10,421 bases of DNA. It comes from Methanomicrobia archaeon. Lineage in GTDB: Archaea > Methanobacteriota_B > Thermococci > Methanofastidiosales > B48-G16. Location: assembly GCA_023133315.1 (NCBI GenBank), contig JAGLWR010000032.1, positions 1-10,421 on the forward strand, given 5' to 3'. The position numbers and the translations under genes are program-made. The notes below the pieces were generated by a model. It was not told the origin of the DNA and did no database searches. It worked only from the letters and a program-made list of their open reading frames with translations. Shown piece after piece: positions 7,813 to 10,421 of the stretch (position 1 is its first letter; each line of letters begins with the position of its first letter).

Positions 7813-7850
7813 ATCACCTAACAATGATCTTCTTCGTTAAATATAACTTT
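7813..7850 (-). promoter_or_regulatory. Promoter and ribosome site of the oxidoreductase gene
   Basis: On the minus strand the TATA-like AAAGTTATATTTAACG (7850-7835) is followed by AGGTGAT (7819-7813), complementary to the 16S rRNA 3' end, and then TTG at 7809. A transcript starting about 25 bases after the TATA box would begin near 7818-7820, leaving a very short leader that just holds the ribosome site. Confidence 0.5.
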
Positions 7851-7904
7851 TTCGTTATTCTTGAAGAAAACAATCGCTTTAAACTCTTTCAATACTACGC
7901 CTTA

Positions 7905-7958
7905 GATAAAAAATAATCTTAGAAGGAGAGGTTTTGAAAGAGGGACCTTGGTGCCCCT
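7905..7958 (-). terminator. Likely terminator of the PhoU-THUMP operon
   Basis: Reading the minus strand past the TGA stop, an imperfect hairpin (AGGGGCACC then GGTCCCT, 7958-7941) is followed about 30 bases later by ATTATTTTTTATC (7917-7905) with six T. The T run is a plausible archaeal terminator; the hairpin has a bulge and tiny loop and may be chance. No convincing gene lies in 7825-7958. Confidence 0.4.
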
Positions 7959-8444
7959 TCATTCAACGGCTTCTTTCTTTAGAACATCCTTTTCCTCAAG
8001 GATAGATATCCCTGTATCTTTACCGAATACCTCTATTCTCACAGTTTTTTTAGGAACTGTGAGGTTAACCTTTGCATCTTTTATTAAACTCAGTATTTTC
8101 TCACCAAGATCCCTCTCGAGTTTTCTGCTGTCAAGCCGTTCTCCCCTGTTCTTGCATCTTACGGCAAATGTTTCTTTCTCGTTGATCTTTTCCCTGGAAA
8201 GAAGTAGAGCCTTTTCAATTATCTCATTTTCATTCGTTCTTGCAATCAGTTCTAATGGGATCACTCTGCAGATTGCAGTTGTCTCATAATCTCTTATGAG
8301 TTTTAAAGCATCTTCTTCTGTTTTTACAAGGAAAACTCCTCTGAAAGGCGTTTTTTTTATTTTTAGATTCCCTTTTAAAGCCCACTCTACCTCCCACATC
8401 CCGTCATACTGCCTCGAAACTGGGGTAGTAACTAAATAATACAT
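7959..8444 (-). CDS. Stand-alone THUMP domain protein (Tan1/THUMPD1-like)
   Basis: THUMP domains bind RNA, chiefly tRNA, and usually accompany a modifying enzyme. This 161-residue protein consists of little more than the domain: PFRGVFLVKT (33-42), TTAICRVIPLEL (55-66), KETFAVRCKNRGERLDSRKLE (90-110 region), and VNLTVPKKTVRIEVFGKDTGIS (126-147 region). No methyltransferase, thiolase or deaminase domain follows. By analogy with eukaryotic Tan1, partner of the tRNA acetyltransferase Kre33/NAT10, it may assist N4-acetylcytidine formation by TmcA. That is inference; no acetyltransferase gene is in the window. Translation should be strong and coupled: AAGGAGGT lies five bases before the ATG and overlaps the stop codon of the upstream phoU-like gene, 11 bases away. 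Confidence 0.8.
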   Translation of the reverse strand: MYYLVTTPVSRQYDGMWEVEWALKGNLKIKKTPFRGVFLVKTEEDALKLIRDYETTAICRVIPLELIARTNENEIIEKALLLSREKINEKETFAVRCKNRGERLDSRKLERDLGEKILSLIKDAKVNLTVPKKTVRIEVFGKDTGISILEEKDVLKKEAVE

Positions 8445-8449
8445 GGTTT

Positions 8450-8457
8450 ACCTCCTT
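8450..8457 (-). promoter_or_regulatory. Strong Shine-Dalgarno site of the THUMP gene
   Basis: AAGGAGGT on the minus strand sits five bases before the ATG at 8444 and overlaps the TAA stop (8458-8456) of the preceding gene. It is the best ribosome site in the window. It implies coupling within one operon, in contrast to the leaderless first gene. Confidence 0.85.
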
Positions 8458-9427
8458 AATCCTCAGGCCTTATAACGATGTCAGCGATGTCTATACCCAG
8501 CTCCCCGATCTTTGCTAAATTTTCGATTATGTTGCCCATGTATATGGAGTCTTTACCTTTTAACTCCAATATATCTTCGTCCAGCCCTTTTTTCAGCGTT
8601 TCCAGATCTTTTTTCATCCCCAAAACTCTGTCAGCTTTCTCAAAATCTTTCTTTTCCAAAGCGTCCCACGAACTCTGAAAGATCTCAATCAAAAGATCAC
8701 TCATCTTTTTCACATTTTCAAAAATCTTTTGATTTAATGAAGAATAATCTATCTCCCCAAAATTTATGCAGTTATTTTCTATATTATCAGCGATTTGCTC
8801 GATATTCTTGGCTACAATCCTAAGATCGAGACATTCCATAGGTGTAACATTTATTTTTTCAGCGAAACTCGTATCAATGATTGCAGTTCTCAACTGCCTA
8901 ACTACAAGAAAATATAATCTGTCCACTTCAAAATCTCTCTGAATAACATCTCTGGCAAGTTCAGGATCGTTGGTTAGAAAAGACTTCAGAAAATCTTTCT
9001 GCATCGAAGTTGCCACAAAAAATTGCCTCTTCATTGCTTTCTTTGTTGGAAGTTCAGAAGGATCCAAAAGGTTACAGATGGTAATCTCTCTGTTCTTTTC
9101 ATCGACTATCTCATACCCAGAAAGAGTTTTTAGAACATCCTTAATAATTCTCCTATCACTGTGATCTATATTGCCTTCGGAAACAATGCTGATAGTATCA
9201 TATCCACACATGTACTTGGCAGTAATTTCCCGCATTATATTACCGGGGAGCGTTATAACAGCACTCTTTTTCAGTTTTTCTTTCTTTAGAGTCAGAAACA
9301 GACCCATATCCCTCTCTTCTATCGTTAATGAGTCTCCTCTCTTTAATTTGTATCGTCTTATCCATTTTTTTGGTAGAGATATTATATATGTCCCTCCACC
9401 AGTGACCTGTATTCTTCTAAGTTCCAT
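8456..9427 (-). CDS. AbrB-PhoU phosphate-signalling regulator
   Basis: The 323-residue protein joins two parts. Residues 1-50 form an AbrB/SpoVT swapped-hairpin DNA-binding domain (LRRIQVTGGGTYIISLPKKWI, then KRGDSLTIEE). From about 125 onwards it is helical with two PhoU-type three-helix bundles (about 130-215 and 225-320), including LDLRIVAKNIEQIADNIEN and IIENLAKIGELGIDIADIV. PhoU proteins monitor phosphate status and control uptake; the AbrB fusion is a known archaeal form that could act on DNA directly. No Pst transporter genes are adjacent, so a phosphate role is inferred from family only. The PhoU metal-binding acidic motif (E-x-x-x-D) appears as IEQIADNIEN and IGELGIDIAD. Transcription appears leaderless from a TATA box about 26 bases before the ATG. 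It is first in an operon with the THUMP gene. Confidence 0.9.
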   Translation of the reverse strand: MELRRIQVTGGGTYIISLPKKWIRRYKLKRGDSLTIEERDMGLFLTLKKEKLKKSAVITLPGNIMREITAKYMCGYDTISIVSEGNIDHSDRRIIKDVLKTLSGYEIVDEKNREITICNLLDPSELPTKKAMKRQFFVATSMQKDFLKSFLTNDPELARDVIQRDFEVDRLYFLVVRQLRTAIIDTSFAEKINVTPMECLDLRIVAKNIEQIADNIENNCINFGEIDYSSLNQKIFENVKKMSDLLIEIFQSSWDALEKKDFEKADRVLGMKKDLETLKKGLDEDILELKGKDSIYMGNIIENLAKIGELGIDIADIVIRPED

Positions 9428-9506
9428 AAAACATATAAAACCAAAAACTATAAAAATCTCTCTGTTATATCTTTAAATGAAGAATCTAAAAATTTCAGGT
9501 GAGAAA
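9428..9506. promoter_or_regulatory. Divergent promoters: AbrB-PhoU gene and four-CBS gene
   Basis: Toward the PhoU-like gene, TTTTTATAGT (9457-9448) is a TATA box about 26 bases before ATG 9427. Toward the CBS gene, TGTTATATCT (9463-9472) is a second one, predicting transcription from about 9494. AGGTGA (9497-9502) then lies four bases before ATG 9507. The two TATA boxes are separated by only a few bases. An AbrB-type domain is encoded next to this site, so autoregulation is plausible, but no clear operator palindrome stands out. Confidence 0.55.
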
Positions 9507-10346
9507 ATGCTTGTAAGAGATGTCATGACAAAAGAGATAGTGTGTGTTGCGGTACCTGGAAGAAGGAAAGATGCTCTGGACATTATGCAAGAAAAGAATA
9601 TCTTTACTCTTCCGGTCGTAAAAAAAGGAAGTAAAAAACTGCTGGGAATTGTATCCCTGAACGATCTTCTCAATAATCCCGAGGAAGAACAATTAGCTCT
9701 ATTGGTCAATAGAGGACCGTTCAAAGTAAGTTCCGATGACGATATAAAGAAAGCCTGTCATATCTTTGTAAAAGAAAAACTCAGAAATCTTCCAGTCGTA
9801 GAAAACACTGAATTAGTAGGCATTATAGGCATAGACGATATAGTAAAAAAAGGTATTTTCAAACTGAAGATAACAGAACCGTGTAAAAAATACATGAAAC
9901 CAAAAGTTACTGCGGTCTGGGAAGAGACCCCCTTGAACGTGGTTTTAAAGATTATGAGCTACTCAAGAAGCTTATCTGTTGTAGTTCTCAATGACTCTGG
10001 AGAGATAACGGGAATGGTAGACACGGAAGACATAATAAAAGCTGGAGAAGTTGTGAGTGAAATGAAAAAGAAGGATATGGCAACATCTGAAGAGGATGAT
10101 TGGAGTTGGGAAACCAGAAGCACTCTCTATATAGGTATGAGGACGCTGAAACTTCCAAAAAAACCTGTAAAAGATTATATGACGAGAGAAGTAGTCACTG
10201 TCACTTCAGATGGAACTATCACTGAATGTGCAAAAAAGATGAGGAAATACAACATAGAGCAGCTTCCCGTTACTGAAGATACCAATAGATTAATCGGTAT
10301 TATAAGAGACTATGACATTCTGAAAGCATTGATCGATCTCAGTTAA
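9507..10346 (+). CDS. Four-CBS-domain protein
   Basis: The 279-residue protein is built of four CBS domains in two pairs (about 1-62, 68-122, 124-184, 218-278). They are marked by DVMTKEIVCV, NRGPFKVSS, KKYMKPKVTAV and DYMTREVVTV, each with a later G-I/M-(V/I) strand and acidic loop. CBS pairs bind adenosine nucleotides such as ATP, AMP or S-adenosylmethionine and act as energy or ligand sensors. No enzyme or DNA-binding domain is attached, so it presumably acts on a partner protein. Between domains 3 and 4 lies an acidic, tryptophan-rich linker (EEDDWSWE, 195-202). I chose ATG 9507 because AGGTGA precedes it, the TATA box predicts transcription from about 9494, and family members typically begin just before DVMT. 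An ATG ten codons upstream (9477) is the alternative. Confidence 0.88.
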   Translation: MLVRDVMTKEIVCVAVPGRRKDALDIMQEKNIFTLPVVKKGSKKLLGIVSLNDLLNNPEEEQLALLVNRGPFKVSSDDDIKKACHIFVKEKLRNLPVVENTELVGIIGIDDIVKKGIFKLKITEPCKKYMKPKVTAVWEETPLNVVLKIMSYSRSLSVVVLNDSGEITGMVDTEDIIKAGEVVSEMKKKDMATSEEDDWSWETRSTLYIGMRTLKLPKKPVKDYMTREVVTVTSDGTITECAKKMRKYNIEQLPVTEDTNRLIGIIRDYDILKALIDLS

Positions 10347-10421
10347 TATTATTGTAATGTCGATATCTATTGTGAAGTTAGCGTCCGTCTAGTGTAGAAT
10401 TGGTATCTAATGTGGAGTTTG
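10347..10421 (+). other. Non-coding end: degenerate repeats or 5' part of a tRNA-like gene
   Basis: No protein gene is seen in these last 75 bases. A TATA-like TTAATATTATT (10343-10353) is followed about 30 bases later by an unusually GC-rich GCGTCCG. Reading GTCCGTC (10383-10389) as an acceptor strand puts T at position 8, A at 9, G at 10, AG at 14-15 and GG in the D loop, all as in tRNA. GGAGTTTG at the end resembles the 5' side of a tRNA-Pro (UGG) or tRNA-Gln anticodon arm. However, the D stem does not pair cleanly by eye and the 3' half lies outside the window. The same bases can be read as three and a half degenerate direct repeats of 18-22 bases. Confidence 0.3.

Noticed and set aside
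7934..8005. A 23-codon plus-strand frame from TTG 7934 with a good AGGAGAGG just upstream.
   Set aside because: It runs antisense into the THUMP gene, has no downstream partner gene that a leader peptide would control, and the purine-rich match may be chance.
1..10421. CRISPR array, insertion sequence, prophage or defence island.
   Set aside because: I saw no regularly spaced identical repeats, transposase, integrase, terminal inverted repeats or nuclease-helicase cassette. The genes are mostly chromosomal housekeeping types with similar base composition.

Overview
The window is a piece of an AT-rich archaeal chromosome, most likely from an anaerobic euryarchaeote. The replication genes are archaeal: a minichromosome maintenance (MCM) helicase preceded by a Gins23-type GINS subunit. 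A tungsten-type aldehyde:ferredoxin oxidoreductase, a PhoU-family protein with an AbrB-type N-terminus, a THUMP protein and a four-CBS protein all fit. So do the expression signals: TATA boxes about 25 bases before start codons (leaderless messages), GGAGGT or GGTGA Shine-Dalgarno sites, and T-run terminators. I cannot name the order or genus.

Layout. Bases 1-1246 (minus) hold most of a threonine-synthase-fold protein, cut by the window edge. It has two odd features: arginine where the PLP-binding lysine should be, and a PadR-like winged-helix domain fused at its C-terminus. Only 33 bases separate it from the divergent gins23-mcm operon (1280-3737, plus). A MATE-family transporter (3739-5109, minus) converges on mcm with one base between the stop codons. 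A six-segment ion channel (5231-5950, plus) is divergent from the transporter and convergent with the aldehyde:ferredoxin oxidoreductase (5989-7809, minus). Next is a two-gene minus-strand operon: an AbrB-PhoU protein (8456-9427) followed by a THUMP protein (7959-8444). Divergent from it is a four-CBS-domain protein (9507-10346, plus). The last 75 bases have no protein gene but carry either degenerate repeats or the 5' part of a tRNA-like gene.

How the parts relate. Gins23 and MCM are two parts of the archaeal replicative helicase complex (with Cdc45/GAN and Gins51 elsewhere). The divergent threonine-synthase-like protein looks like a former enzyme turned ligand-sensing regulator, and it shares a tiny intergenic region with the helicase operon; this is the most interesting point in the window. 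The PhoU-like and CBS proteins are both probable sensors sharing a divergent promoter region. The remaining genes look like independent housekeeping or accessory functions. Several starts were revised from the longest possible reading frame, using TATA-box position and Shine-Dalgarno sites.
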